From NCBI GenBank assembly GCA_964396535.1, contig CAYNFT010000003.1:1-49157 (forward strand): a stretch of DNA of 49,157 nucleotides. Direction: 5' to 3'. Below, piece by piece: positions 16,315-24,798 of the stretch. A program made the position numbers and the translations under genes. Numbering within the stretch: position 1 is the stretch's first letter; every line of letters begins with the position of its first letter. Below the pieces are notes generated by a model. It saw only the letters and a program-made list of their open reading frames with translations, made no database searches and was not told the origin of the DNA. The DNA is from CAYNFT01 sp964396535. GTDB lineage: Bacteria; Chloroflexota; Dehalococcoidia; Dehalococcoidales; UBA2162.

Positions 16315-17217
16315 TTGTTCGAGACAATTGGACGAACAGGCTACCAATTCCTACCCGAGAAAGCCAAGGATTATGTTAAGAAAATACGCAATAATAATAT
16401 TAAGGCAAAAAGAGTTGCCCTTCCATATTTAATAGAAGATCAGTTCAAGAGTATATTAATTGATAAACTAGGATTAAAATCAGGCGATACTATCTTTATT
16501 CATAGTTCTCTTAGCGCGCTCAAGTTAGGCTTTCAACCTCTTCAAATGCTAAATATCATCAAGCAAATAATTGGTGAGGAAGGAACCATGCTTGTTCCCA
16601 CATACCCTAAGCAACCATCTTATCAGTTTCTATTAAGTGGGGAGAGCTTCGATGTCAGAAACACTCCCTCATATACTGGTGCGTTCACCGAACTATTGAG
16701 AACGCAACCACAGGCAATAAGAAGCCTTCATCCCACTAAATCGGTCTGTGCTTTAGGCCCCTTAGCCCGAGCCCTTACAGAATCTCACCAAAATTCACCT
16801 TATCCCTATGATGAGTGTAGCCCTTACTATAAAATCACGCATTATCATGGTGTTATTATCGGATTAGGTGTTACCACGCACTATTTATCCTTTGTTCATT
16901 GCATCGATGACGCATTAAAAGAAGAATTTCCGGTGATGCCTTATCATAAGAAATGCTTTAAAGCTAAGTGCCTTAATTATGATGGGGAATTAGAAATTGT
17001 CGAGACATACGGACATAACATGCATAAGATGAATCATAATGTTCCTAAATATATCACTAAATACATTTCAGAAAAAGCATGCCAGCAATTAAAATTACAG
17101 GGCAGAGATTTCTTCAGGGCTGATGCCAGCCAATTATTTAATGAGATGCTTGAATTAGCCAAGAGGAATATTACAATCTATCCCAGGATATCCTATAAAT
17201 CGAAGAGATTGATATGA
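16315..17217 (+). CDS. AAC(3)-fold N-acetyltransferase
   Basis: The 300-residue protein belongs to the aminoglycoside 3-N-acetyltransferase (Antibiotic_NAT) fold. DTIFIHSSLSALKLGF carries the substrate-side serines, then MLVPTYPKQPSYQF, then SLHPTKSVCALGPLAR with the family HP-T/S-x-S-V motif, and IIGLGVTTHYLSFVHCID. Members in polysaccharide clusters act on amino sugars rather than antibiotics. The position, between a Gfo/Idh/MocA oxidoreductase and a NodB-like deacetylase, supports acetylation of an amino group on a glycan precursor. The start is TTG with AGGAGG 6 bases upstream. It overlaps the next gene by 4 bases (ATGA). Low GC and many AT-rich codons compared with its neighbour hint at separate origin. 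Confidence 0.8.
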   Translation: MFETIGRTGYQFLPEKAKDYVKKIRNNNIKAKRVALPYLIEDQFKSILIDKLGLKSGDTIFIHSSLSALKLGFQPLQMLNIIKQIIGEEGTMLVPTYPKQPSYQFLLSGESFDVRNTPSYTGAFTELLRTQPQAIRSLHPTKSVCALGPLARALTESHQNSPYPYDECSPYYKITHYHGVIIGLGVTTHYLSFVHCIDDALKEEFPVMPYHKKCFKAKCLNYDGELEIVETYGHNMHKMNHNVPKYITKYISEKACQQLKLQGRDFFRADASQLFNEMLELAKRNITIYPRISYKSKRLI

Positions 17218-18353
17218 AATTGGGTTTAGTGCTTACCAATGACTGGGAATTGTATGGTGATGGATCAGGTGATTACTTCGAGCTTCAGCATAAGCCGTTG
17301 GAATCATTATTAGATGTCATAGATAGTCAGGGTGCCAAGATTACTATCATGGCAGAGGTGGGGCAGCAATGGGCACACCAGAAAATCAGCGAGCAAGAAC
17401 CTTGGGCTCGCGAAATCACTGGTAGTTGGGAAGCTATTCTTAAAAAAGCTGTTAAAAGGAAAGCTGATGTTCAGCTTCACCTCCATCCCCAATGGTTAAA
17501 TGCTCACTATGAGCACGGGAGGTGGCATGTTGATTTCAGTCAGTGGGCTATTTCAAGCCTGCCGGAGAATACTGTGGAAGAGGTCTTGAAACGAGGTAAA
17601 CGCTATCTTGATGGTTTATTGCAGACAGTTGACCCAGGCTATAAGTGTATTGCTTTTAGAGCTGGTGATTATCAAATTGAACCATCTGCGGCAGTTATCC
17701 GTGGTTTGTTAGGCGCGGGAATAATCTGTGACTCTTCGGTAACAAAAGGCATGTATGTCCCACCATACTATGACTTCAGAGATGCTCATTCGAATTTCTT
17801 GCCCTGGGTTGCTTCCGATAAAGATATTAAATACAGTAGTCACGAGAAGAAGGGACTACTTGAGATACCCATTTCCTCTTACGAGACCATTACTTCACTC
17901 GTCTTGCGGGAATTATTTCCGCAACTATCAAACTTGCTTAGTTTCCGCGTAAGAATCAACAAGCAAGACCGTGAATGGCTGGCTCGAAATAACAGAGAGA
18001 AGTTAAAAAGGTATCCGCTTCTTAAACGCCCCTTTATGACTAAGAACATAAAGTCATTCAAATGGTTGTCGTCGATATTAATTTCTAAGGGCAGTGTTCA
18101 GCTAGATTATGACAAACTTCCGCCGAATGTTTTTGTTAAATGTCTGCAAAAGGTTATTGATAGCGATGAAGCTAAAAGATGGGTTGAAAGACCGGTAGTA
18201 ATTCCGGTGGTGGCCTCGGGTCATGTTAAAGCAATGTGTGATTGTAATAATATTGTGCGTATTATAAAAGAAATCAAACATAGTCTGGGAGATAAGGTTG
18301 TTTTTTGGACGTTGAGCGAAGCAGTAGAATCATGGATAAAGGAGATAACATAG
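17214..18353 (+). CDS. NodB-like polysaccharide deacetylase (CE4-related)
   Basis: The 379-residue protein has pieces of the NodB homology pattern: LVLTNDWE (6-12, metal-binding aspartate pair position), QLHLHPQW (87-94, metal-binding histidines) and FRAGDY (148-153). CE4 enzymes remove N- or O-acetyl groups from glycans using a divalent metal. No signal peptide is seen, so it may act on a cytoplasmic precursor. The gene overlaps the acetyltransferase by 4 bases and should be coexpressed. The C-terminal half (about 200-379) is not recognised. It could be a relative whose exact reaction differs from deacetylation. An oxidoreductase remnant follows directly. Confidence 0.7.
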   Translation: MKLGLVLTNDWELYGDGSGDYFELQHKPLESLLDVIDSQGAKITIMAEVGQQWAHQKISEQEPWAREITGSWEAILKKAVKRKADVQLHLHPQWLNAHYEHGRWHVDFSQWAISSLPENTVEEVLKRGKRYLDGLLQTVDPGYKCIAFRAGDYQIEPSAAVIRGLLGAGIICDSSVTKGMYVPPYYDFRDAHSNFLPWVASDKDIKYSSHEKKGLLEIPISSYETITSLVLRELFPQLSNLLSFRVRINKQDREWLARNNREKLKRYPLLKRPFMTKNIKSFKWLSSILISKGSVQLDYDKLPPNVFVKCLQKVIDSDEAKRWVERPVVIPVVASGHVKAMCDCNNIVRIIKEIKHSLGDKVVFWTLSEAVESWIKEIT

Positions 18354-18365
18354 ATTTGTTTTAAC

Positions 18366-18539
18366 GCCGGTGACGTTGATTACGGCCACAATACCATAAT
18401 CAAAGGTTTCATCGACAGTGTAGTAAACGGCGGGGAGCCGCCAATAACCGGAGAGGATGGACGAGAAGCAACGAGGGTGCTGGAGATGGTTGTCGAGAAA
18501 CTAAAACTTAAGTACGATAATTTTCAAAAGTCTGAATAG
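18366..18539 (+). pseudogene. C-terminal remnant of a Gfo/Idh/MocA oxidoreductase
   Basis: The frame AGDVDYGHNTIIKGFIDSVV, then NGGEPPITGEDGREATRVLE, then MVVEKLKLKYDNF ending in TAG (18537-18539) matches the last 50 or so residues of the intact oxidoreductase at 15264-16313 (FYGHDTIISHFIDSV, PPITGEEGRETTRVLEMVV). The DNA is clearly related but diverged. The rest of the gene is absent. It marks the far end of a segment bounded by related sequences. Confidence 0.8.
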
Positions 18540-18552
18540 AGGTCGTCCAGAT

Positions 18553-19353
18553 ATGTCGGGGAAAAACGTAAAACAGATGATACAGGAGCAAAAAGAATCT
18601 GTTCAGCAGTATTGGGACAACGAACCATGTGGAACAAGCAATATCGCTTATCCTGAGGGATCGCTGGAGTACTTCGAAGCAATAGCCGATAATCGGTATA
18701 ATCTGGAGCCTTTTATTGCCAGTTATGCCCGGTTTAATGAATGGGCAGGTAAGAAAGTACTTGAGGTCGGTTGTGGTGTCGGCACGGATCTTCTGCAGTT
18801 TGCCAGAGCCGGGGCACACGTGTTAGGGGTTGAATTATCGTCAAAATCGGCCTTCCTAGCTAAATTAAAATTAAGCGTATATGACTGCCAGGGTGAAACC
18901 ATGGTGACGGACGCTGAGAATCTTCCGCTCAAGAATAATGAGGTTGATTTTACTTTTTCATGGGGCGTTCTCCATCATACACCAAATCCAGAAAAAGCCA
19001 TCAGTGAGATTTACAGGGTAACCAAACCGGGTGGTAGTATCTGTATTATGCTTTATAACAGACAATCGCTGGTTGCCCTGCAGATGTATGTTTTATTCGG
19101 GCTACTCCGTTTCAGACCATTTCGAAGTTTGAAAGACATACTGGCCAATCACCATGAAAGCCCCGGCACGAAAGCTTATACCGTGACTGAAGTGAGCCGG
19201 ATGTTTTCTGTATTCAAAGAACTGGAGATTGGTGCCCGTCTTACTCCCTATGACCTTCGCTATACAAGGGATAAATTTCTTCCCCGATGGTTAGGCAAAA
19301 TTATCCCCGGACGCTTCGGCTGGTTTATTATAATCCGGGGACGAAAACCGTAA
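18553..19353 (+). CDS. Class I SAM-dependent methyltransferase
   Basis: The 266-residue protein has the Rossmann methyltransferase motif VLEVGCGVGTDLLQFA (about 74-89), an acidic residue after VLGVELS, and the post-motif DFTFSWGVLHHTPNPEKA typical of the UbiE-like Methyltransf_11 group. It would methylate a sugar hydroxyl, a lipid or another small substrate. Its place at the head of the run with an asparagine-synthase-like gene suggests glycan decoration. The ATG at 18553 is preceded by AGAGG. It follows the oxidoreductase remnant by 13 bases, so its present promoter may be in or before that stub. The C-terminal basic tail (GRFGWFIIIRGRKP) is typical of membrane-associated sugar methyltransferases. 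Confidence 0.85.
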   Translation: MSGKNVKQMIQEQKESVQQYWDNEPCGTSNIAYPEGSLEYFEAIADNRYNLEPFIASYARFNEWAGKKVLEVGCGVGTDLLQFARAGAHVLGVELSSKSAFLAKLKLSVYDCQGETMVTDAENLPLKNNEVDFTFSWGVLHHTPNPEKAISEIYRVTKPGGSICIMLYNRQSLVALQMYVLFGLLRFRPFRSLKDILANHHESPGTKAYTVTEVSRMFSVFKELEIGARLTPYDLRYTRDKFLPRWLGKIIPGRFGWFIIIRGRKP

Positions 19354-19369
19354 GGAGATATTTTTATAA

Positions 19370-21208
19370 ATGGCTGGAATCTGTGGTATCATTGGAATCA
19401 ATAATGAAAGCCTGGTGAGAGGAATGCTATCCCTCATCGAGCATCGAGGTGGAGAAAAAGACATCTATGCCGATGACGATGTAACCATAGCAATAATTCG
19501 CCGAAGCAATGAGGCTAAGGTATATGATAATGGCAGGTTTTGCATTACTGCGGACGCAGACATCTATGCTATTGGCGACGACTTAATGAATGCCCCATCG
19601 GATGTTACTAATCATATAGCGCGCACTACCTCGGTTGAAGATACCGTTAGAAACCTCCGGGGTAGTTTCGCCCTAGCGATAATTGAGAAGGAAACCGCCC
19701 CAAAGAGATTAACCTTGGCACGCGATATATTCGGCACAAGGTCCATATATTACTATATAACCGACCACGCTCTCTTCTTTGCCTCTGAAATGAAGTGTTT
19801 CTTGGCCATTCCGGATTTCAAGCCCGAAGTAAATGTAAATGCACTGTACTATTACCTATCCGGCGGCTATACACCGAATAGAGATACCCTGCTCAGCGAT
19901 ATTTATAAAGTAATGCCGGGAGAAATCGTGCAATTCGAAGATGGGAAGCTCGACCGGAAAAGATACTGGACACCCGTCGCTGCTGATTCCGGACCGGATG
20001 ACCTCGATTACTGGGCGCAGGCTTTCTGGGAAAACCTGCAAACCACTACCAGAGAGATGCTGCCGCCGGGTGATACCGAGGTGGGGATAATGCTGAGCGG
20101 GGGACTGGATTCGAGCCTGATCGCAGCCGTCCTGAGGCATGTAGCCAGAACACGCAAGATTACGGGGTTCTCACTCGATTATGGCAATAGCTATGAACTG
20201 GAAATAGCGGAAAACCTTGCCAAACGTCTCGACATTGATCAAAAAATTGTAAAGATAGATTTCCAGGCTCTCCGGGAAGACCTACGGAAACTGCAATGGA
20301 TATACGACGAGCCAATTATAAAGTTTACCTTCATCCCAACCTATCATATTTTCAATATCGCTAAAGATTATGTCGATATATTATTTACCGGGGATGGGGG
20401 AGATGAGATGTTTATGGGCTATAGAAACGACTACTGGGAAGACCCGTTTATTATCAAATCGTTTTCCAAACTGGGTTTCCTCAGGAAACCCCTCCTGAAA
20501 ATAGGTGAAAAAATTACCAGACCCATAGCGAGAAGAAGTTCTGCGGAAATTTTCTCATTGGGTACGGAATTCTTCGCCAGAACTTATGCCAGCCATCCAT
20601 ATTGGCAATACCGGATTGCATCCCGAATCTTTCAGCCATGCCTGCATGAAGAGGAACTGCCGCGGCTTTTTCCTAAAAGCAAGATTCCAAAAGTAACAGA
20701 CGAAATGGTGAAAGCAATAAATCAAACGGCGCCGCAGATAATGATTGAAAAAATATCGCATGCGCTGATTGACGGTCACCTGCAAGATGACCTGTTACGG
20801 CTTGATAAATCAACAGCCGTCACCGGAGTGAATACGAGGAGCCCATTGCTTGATCCTAAATTGTTACCCCTTTCACTGAGAATTCCACCGGGTTTGAAAT
20901 ACCGAAACAAGACGACTAAATACCTGTTTAGATACGTGTCTAAGAAATATGCTCTCCTGCCCGATGAGCTAATTTATCCAAAGATAAAAATAGGGCTCAA
21001 TGCCCCGGTTATGCAATGGCTCAACGAAGGTACTTTTCAGGATGACTTCAATAACTTAGTGAAAACCAATACCGTTTTGCCGGAGATAAATACGGATTAC
21101 GTAAAAGGATTCTATCCTCCGAAAACGTATGTCCAGTCTTTGAAGTCTTGGAATCTTGCGGCTTTACTGCTGTGGACAAGAGTGGTTCTTTCCAAAGAGG
21201 TACAATGA
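19370..21208 (+). CDS. Asparagine synthetase B-like glutamine amidotransferase
   Basis: The 612-residue protein joins an N-terminal glutaminase-like domain (MAGICGIIGINN; HRGG; about 1-200) to a synthetase domain with the ATP-pyrophosphatase loop LSGGLDSS (242-249) and DGGDEMFMGY. Classical AsnB has its nucleophile as Cys2. Here the cysteine is residue 5, after MAGI, so N-terminal processing to a free cysteine is not possible in the usual way. Glutaminase activity is therefore uncertain, and ammonia or an unusual donor may be used. In polysaccharide clusters such proteins probably amidate a uronic acid or similar carboxyl group (inference). AAGGAG lies 12 bases upstream. It is directly followed by a GT4 gene whose ATG starts the base after its stop. 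Confidence 0.85.
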   Translation: MAGICGIIGINNESLVRGMLSLIEHRGGEKDIYADDDVTIAIIRRSNEAKVYDNGRFCITADADIYAIGDDLMNAPSDVTNHIARTTSVEDTVRNLRGSFALAIIEKETAPKRLTLARDIFGTRSIYYYITDHALFFASEMKCFLAIPDFKPEVNVNALYYYLSGGYTPNRDTLLSDIYKVMPGEIVQFEDGKLDRKRYWTPVAADSGPDDLDYWAQAFWENLQTTTREMLPPGDTEVGIMLSGGLDSSLIAAVLRHVARTRKITGFSLDYGNSYELEIAENLAKRLDIDQKIVKIDFQALREDLRKLQWIYDEPIIKFTFIPTYHIFNIAKDYVDILFTGDGGDEMFMGYRNDYWEDPFIIKSFSKLGFLRKPLLKIGEKITRPIARRSSAEIFSLGTEFFARTYASHPYWQYRIASRIFQPCLHEEELPRLFPKSKIPKVTDEMVKAINQTAPQIMIEKISHALIDGHLQDDLLRLDKSTAVTGVNTRSPLLDPKLLPLSLRIPPGLKYRNKTTKYLFRYVSKKYALLPDELIYPKIKIGLNAPVMQWLNEGTFQDDFNNLVKTNTVLPEINTDYVKGFYPPKTYVQSLKSWNLAALLLWTRVVLSKEVQ

Positions 21209-22351
21209 ATGCCCAAAGCTATGAATGGGAGAGGTAGGGTTGTCCTGGTAAGGTCAAATCTGGCTGACCGGGATATCCGGTCTCCCAAAGAAATAAAAAG
21301 CCTGCTCCAGGAAGGATATACAGTTACACTACTGAGCTGGGACAGAGAATGCAATACCGATAACGCTGTAAAACCTGAGGACTTCAAGGAGATACGGCTA
21401 AGGTGCCGAGCCCCCTGGGGAACCAAAGTCCTGCCCTTTTTATTCATCTGGTGGTGTTTCGTCTTTTTTCGTCTGCTTACGCTGAAGTGGGATGTGGTAC
21501 ACGCCATAAATCTCGATAATGCCATCCCTGCGATAATCGCCGCCAGATTAAAGAGGAAGCGCGTTATCTACGAAATCCTGGATGTCTATGAAGAAGGATT
21601 AAGATTGCCCGGGGTTATAAGAGCTATCTCAATGTATATAGATAAGCTGTTCATGCGGTTTGCCGATGCCATAATTGTTGCCGATAAAGCACAGGTCGAG
21701 GGTATAGGTGGTATCCCGAATAAGAGGATTGTACCCATCTACGATTCACATCCCGGTTTTTCGGACGAGGTAGATATCGGCTATCATGAAAGTGAGGTTT
21801 TTACATTGTTCTATGCCGGGGTACTCCATCGAGAAAAACGGCTGAATCTGGACAAGCTTTTTGCCGCTATTCAGGATATCGATGGAGTCAAGCTAGTTAT
21901 TGCCGGGTATGGCGACCTTACTGATGAGATCGAAGAACTATCAAGCCGGATGCCCGATAAACTGGAATTCATTGGTAAGATAAGCTACGCTGAAGTAATC
22001 GAACTGGGTTTAAAATCCAACCTGTTTTTTAACCTCAGAGACGCTATAGTGCGCACCAACCGCTACACCTGTGGTAGTACGTTATTGAATGCCATGAGTA
22101 TCGGCAGGCCGATACTGGTCAGTACGGGAACTTCGACGACAACCAAGGTATCCGAGGAGAACTGCGGCCTGGTAGTAGATGCAGACAACCTTGAAGAAAT
22201 CAAGGAGGCAATAATAAAGCTGAGGGATAACCGCGTATTATGCGAAGAACTTGGCGCAAACGCCAGAAAGGCCTATGAGCAACGGTACAGCTGGAAAATC
22301 ATGGAGCAGCGCCTTGCGGCCCTTTATGAAGAGATAATGCGCCTACGCTAG
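21209..22351 (+). CDS. GT4-family glycosyltransferase
   Basis: The 380-residue protein has the GT-B fold. The C-terminal donor domain shows FYAGVLHREKRLNLDKL, KLVIAGYGDLTDEIEEL and TLLNAMSIGRPILVS, with the E of the usual E-x7-E replaced by context shared with the GT4 group. The N-terminus (GRVVLVRSNLADRDIRSPKE) contains the acceptor-binding region and an internal hydrophobic segment near residues 75-90 (VLPFLFIWWCFVFFRL) that could associate with the membrane. It would add one sugar to the lipid-linked glycan. It starts immediately after the amidotransferase stop, so translation is coupled. Donor and acceptor are unknown. Confidence 0.82.
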   Translation: MPKAMNGRGRVVLVRSNLADRDIRSPKEIKSLLQEGYTVTLLSWDRECNTDNAVKPEDFKEIRLRCRAPWGTKVLPFLFIWWCFVFFRLLTLKWDVVHAINLDNAIPAIIAARLKRKRVIYEILDVYEEGLRLPGVIRAISMYIDKLFMRFADAIIVADKAQVEGIGGIPNKRIVPIYDSHPGFSDEVDIGYHESEVFTLFYAGVLHREKRLNLDKLFAAIQDIDGVKLVIAGYGDLTDEIEELSSRMPDKLEFIGKISYAEVIELGLKSNLFFNLRDAIVRTNRYTCGSTLLNAMSIGRPILVSTGTSTTTKVSEENCGLVVDADNLEEIKEAIIKLRDNRVLCEELGANARKAYEQRYSWKIMEQRLAALYEEIMRLR

Positions 22352-22394
22352 CGAGATTCACCGTCGATTAATGAAGTATTAACGGAACAAGATA

Positions 22395-23525
22395 ATGGCA
22401 GCAATAGAAATTGTCACTGAGTTTCTTAAAGGAAAGCATACACTGGGCCAGATAATGAACCTGGCTAGATATTCTCTCGGCAAGAAAAAGAGTGTCGTTA
22501 ACTGGGACCCGATTGATATCTCCATATTCCTTACGTTCAGGTGTAACCTGAGCTGTGATATGTGCCTAACACATTCGACGAAATTCAGTAACCCCTGGGG
22601 GCAGAAGTCAACTAAAGATGTTGATTTCGAGCTGTTCGAACAAGTCCTGACACGATATAAAAATGCACTAACGGTGAATATTATCGGGAATGGAGAGCCG
22701 CTACTGCACAAAGACTTCTTCAAGATGATAGAATACGCGTCCACGACCATGAAAATGAACGTAAACTCAAGTTCCAATGGGATCTTGGTCGGGCAGTATA
22801 TCGAGGAAATTATAAATTCACCGTTAAAACACTTCAATATAAGCATAAATGGTCATAACCGTGAAGAGTTCCACCGGATGACGGGAATGCCCCCGGAATT
22901 GTTTGATGTGATATCCAATAATACTGCTGAGCTGGTGAAGCGAAAGAGGGAAAAGGGATCTGGGCCAAAAATAGCGGCCACCTTTATTCTAGACCAGTGG
23001 AATTACCACTGTCTCGAGGATATTATTTACTTTTCCGATGGTCTGGGGGTAGACCAGATCGCTTTCTTTCAATTCCTCGCTTCCCCGGTAGATGGATTCA
23101 CGGCTGTGGAGCGATGCCTCTTTGGCGATGATACAGAGGTGCTAGAAACCTTGGCTAGGGTGAATTCTCTGCCCCCAAGGATTAGAAAAAAGGTAACATT
23201 ACCAGTGCTACTGGACAGGGCAATTGATAATAATAAATATTGCACTGTCTGGCTATATAACATTAGTGTAGATGGAGATAGGAATGTTGGAGGACGCTGC
23301 TGTCAGCTACTTGACCTTTCAGTAAGTGGAAAGTTTGATGAAAGAGAGCCTTGGAACAATGCCTCATTTCAAGAGATGCGCCGCCGATTTATCGACCCCG
23401 GCTCTCCACTTTTAGAGCCCTGTACCTGGTGCTACAATAATTCAAGTTACATACGGGACTGGTCTATGATTTCAAACCCGATATCTCGCGTGGCTCGCCG
23501 ATTATCGCACCTGTTACAGAAATGA
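22395..23525 (+). CDS. Radical SAM/SPASM-type protein
   Basis: The 376-residue protein carries the radical SAM cluster motif FRCNLSCDMCLTHST near residues 50-60, CxxxCxxC. An S-adenosylmethionine-binding barrel follows, with NIIGNGEPLLHKDFF. Extra C-terminal cysteines (GGRCCQLLDLS, then CTWCYNNSS) resemble the auxiliary iron-sulfur region of SPASM proteins. Members in sugar clusters often perform deoxygenation, epimerisation or C-C chemistry on bound sugars, but here the substrate is unknown. The stop overlaps the next glycosyltransferase start by 4 bases (ATGA). A second, different radical SAM gene occurs in the minus-strand part (37599-38891). Confidence 0.85.
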   Translation: MAAIEIVTEFLKGKHTLGQIMNLARYSLGKKKSVVNWDPIDISIFLTFRCNLSCDMCLTHSTKFSNPWGQKSTKDVDFELFEQVLTRYKNALTVNIIGNGEPLLHKDFFKMIEYASTTMKMNVNSSSNGILVGQYIEEIINSPLKHFNISINGHNREEFHRMTGMPPELFDVISNNTAELVKRKREKGSGPKIAATFILDQWNYHCLEDIIYFSDGLGVDQIAFFQFLASPVDGFTAVERCLFGDDTEVLETLARVNSLPPRIRKKVTLPVLLDRAIDNNKYCTVWLYNISVDGDRNVGGRCCQLLDLSVSGKFDEREPWNNASFQEMRRRFIDPGSPLLEPCTWCYNNSSYIRDWSMISNPISRVARRLSHLLQK

Positions 23526-24733
23526 AGGGATATTTGCGGGAGTTTGATGATATGGACGCGAGACGCCCTAAACAGATGTGCCTCGTTACCGATCGCTTTG
23601 AGCAAGGGCGAGGTGGTTACATACTTAAGCGCAACCTTGTTCGAGTGCTCGAATCAGTAGCCACAGAAAGAGATGTTATCAGAAAGAGCCCAAGTGGTAC
23701 TACCGAGCAAACCAAGCTACAGCTTATAGATGAGGATTATAAAATTAACCTCCCATGGATGCTACTGAGAGTGGTGCGGGTTATTATCGTGCAATTAAAG
23801 AATACCTACAGGCTGCTGAGATTAGGCAAGGATGTCGAGATGGTCTTTTTTACAAGTGGGCCCACATTTTTCCTGCCAATGTTGATGGCAAAGCTGCTGG
23901 GGAAAAGGATAGTGTATCTGATTTCGGGCCTTACCGGGAGCCAAGCGATTCGCCGTGTTAACAGGCTAATCTATAAGCAAACTCTCTTCGGTATCGGTGG
24001 TAGTATTTTTCCACCGATTCTTTCCGGTATGGAAAGGCTCAACTACAATTTAGCCGATGTACTGGTAGCGGAATCAGCAGGCCTCGCTCAGCAGATAACG
24101 TCAGATAAATACAGTAGTAAACCTGTTGCTAATGGGGCTCTTTTTGTAGATACCGCAGCCTTCATACCAAAAATCGAGTTATCTAAAAGAACAAACACTG
24201 TTGGTTACTTTGGAGCGCTAACCGAGTATAAAGGGGTGGTGAACCTTTTCCAGGCTGTCTCTCTTATACTCAAACAGAGGGATGACATTCGCTTTGTTAT
24301 CGGTGGAGAAGGGCCGGTGCTTGGTGAAGCAGAAAAATACCTGGGAGGAACTCAGCACAATCATGATTTAAAGGTAACTATCGTGGGGAAAATAGCCCAC
24401 GAGGCAATGGCCGATTACCTTAATGAGTCCAAATTAGTAGTTCTCCCCTCGTATGGGGAGGGGTTGCCTAACATAGTTCTGGAAGCAATGGCTTGTGGCG
24501 CTATCGTCCTGGCAACACCGGTAGGTGGGATACCGGATGTGATAAAGGATGGTGAGACAGGATTTATCATGGAGGATAACTCCCTGGAATGTATTGCCGA
24601 GAACATCATCAGGGTTTTGAATCACCCCGACCTTGAAGAAATATCCCGGAAGGCGCGTGTTTTAATCGAGAAAGAATTCACCTATGAGAAAGCGGTGGAG
24701 AGGTTTAGCAATATTCTGGATAGCTTGCACTGA
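23522..24733 (+). CDS. GT4-family glycosyltransferase
   Basis: The 403-residue protein is GT-B/GT4 type. The C-terminal domain has TVGYFGALTEYKGVVNL, RFVIGGEGPVLGEAEKYL, LVVLPSYGEGLPNIVLEAMA and CGAIVLATPVGGIPDVI. This includes the canonical E-G-L-P-N-x-x-L-E-A-M-A nucleotide-sugar-binding segment. The N-terminal half (about 1-200) includes hydrophobic stretches that could contact the membrane. It overlaps the radical SAM gene by 4 bases and precedes the polytopic membrane gene, so it belongs to the same operon. It is one of the best-conserved GT4 proteins in the window. Specificity is not predictable. Confidence 0.9.
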   Translation: MKGYLREFDDMDARRPKQMCLVTDRFEQGRGGYILKRNLVRVLESVATERDVIRKSPSGTTEQTKLQLIDEDYKINLPWMLLRVVRVIIVQLKNTYRLLRLGKDVEMVFFTSGPTFFLPMLMAKLLGKRIVYLISGLTGSQAIRRVNRLIYKQTLFGIGGSIFPPILSGMERLNYNLADVLVAESAGLAQQITSDKYSSKPVANGALFVDTAAFIPKIELSKRTNTVGYFGALTEYKGVVNLFQAVSLILKQRDDIRFVIGGEGPVLGEAEKYLGGTQHNHDLKVTIVGKIAHEAMADYLNESKLVVLPSYGEGLPNIVLEAMACGAIVLATPVGGIPDVIKDGETGFIMEDNSLECIAENIIRVLNHPDLEEISRKARVLIEKEFTYEKAVERFSNILDSLH

Positions 24734-24798
24734 AAAGAGGAAAGGCAAAATATTAAGTGGCTAAATATATCGTGTCCGGGACTTAGTCGAGACGGTAA

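Noticed and set aside
16315..17217. Antibiotic resistance gene
   Set aside because: The AAC(3) fold is shared by glycan-cluster acetyltransferases and the neighbours are all sugar genes.
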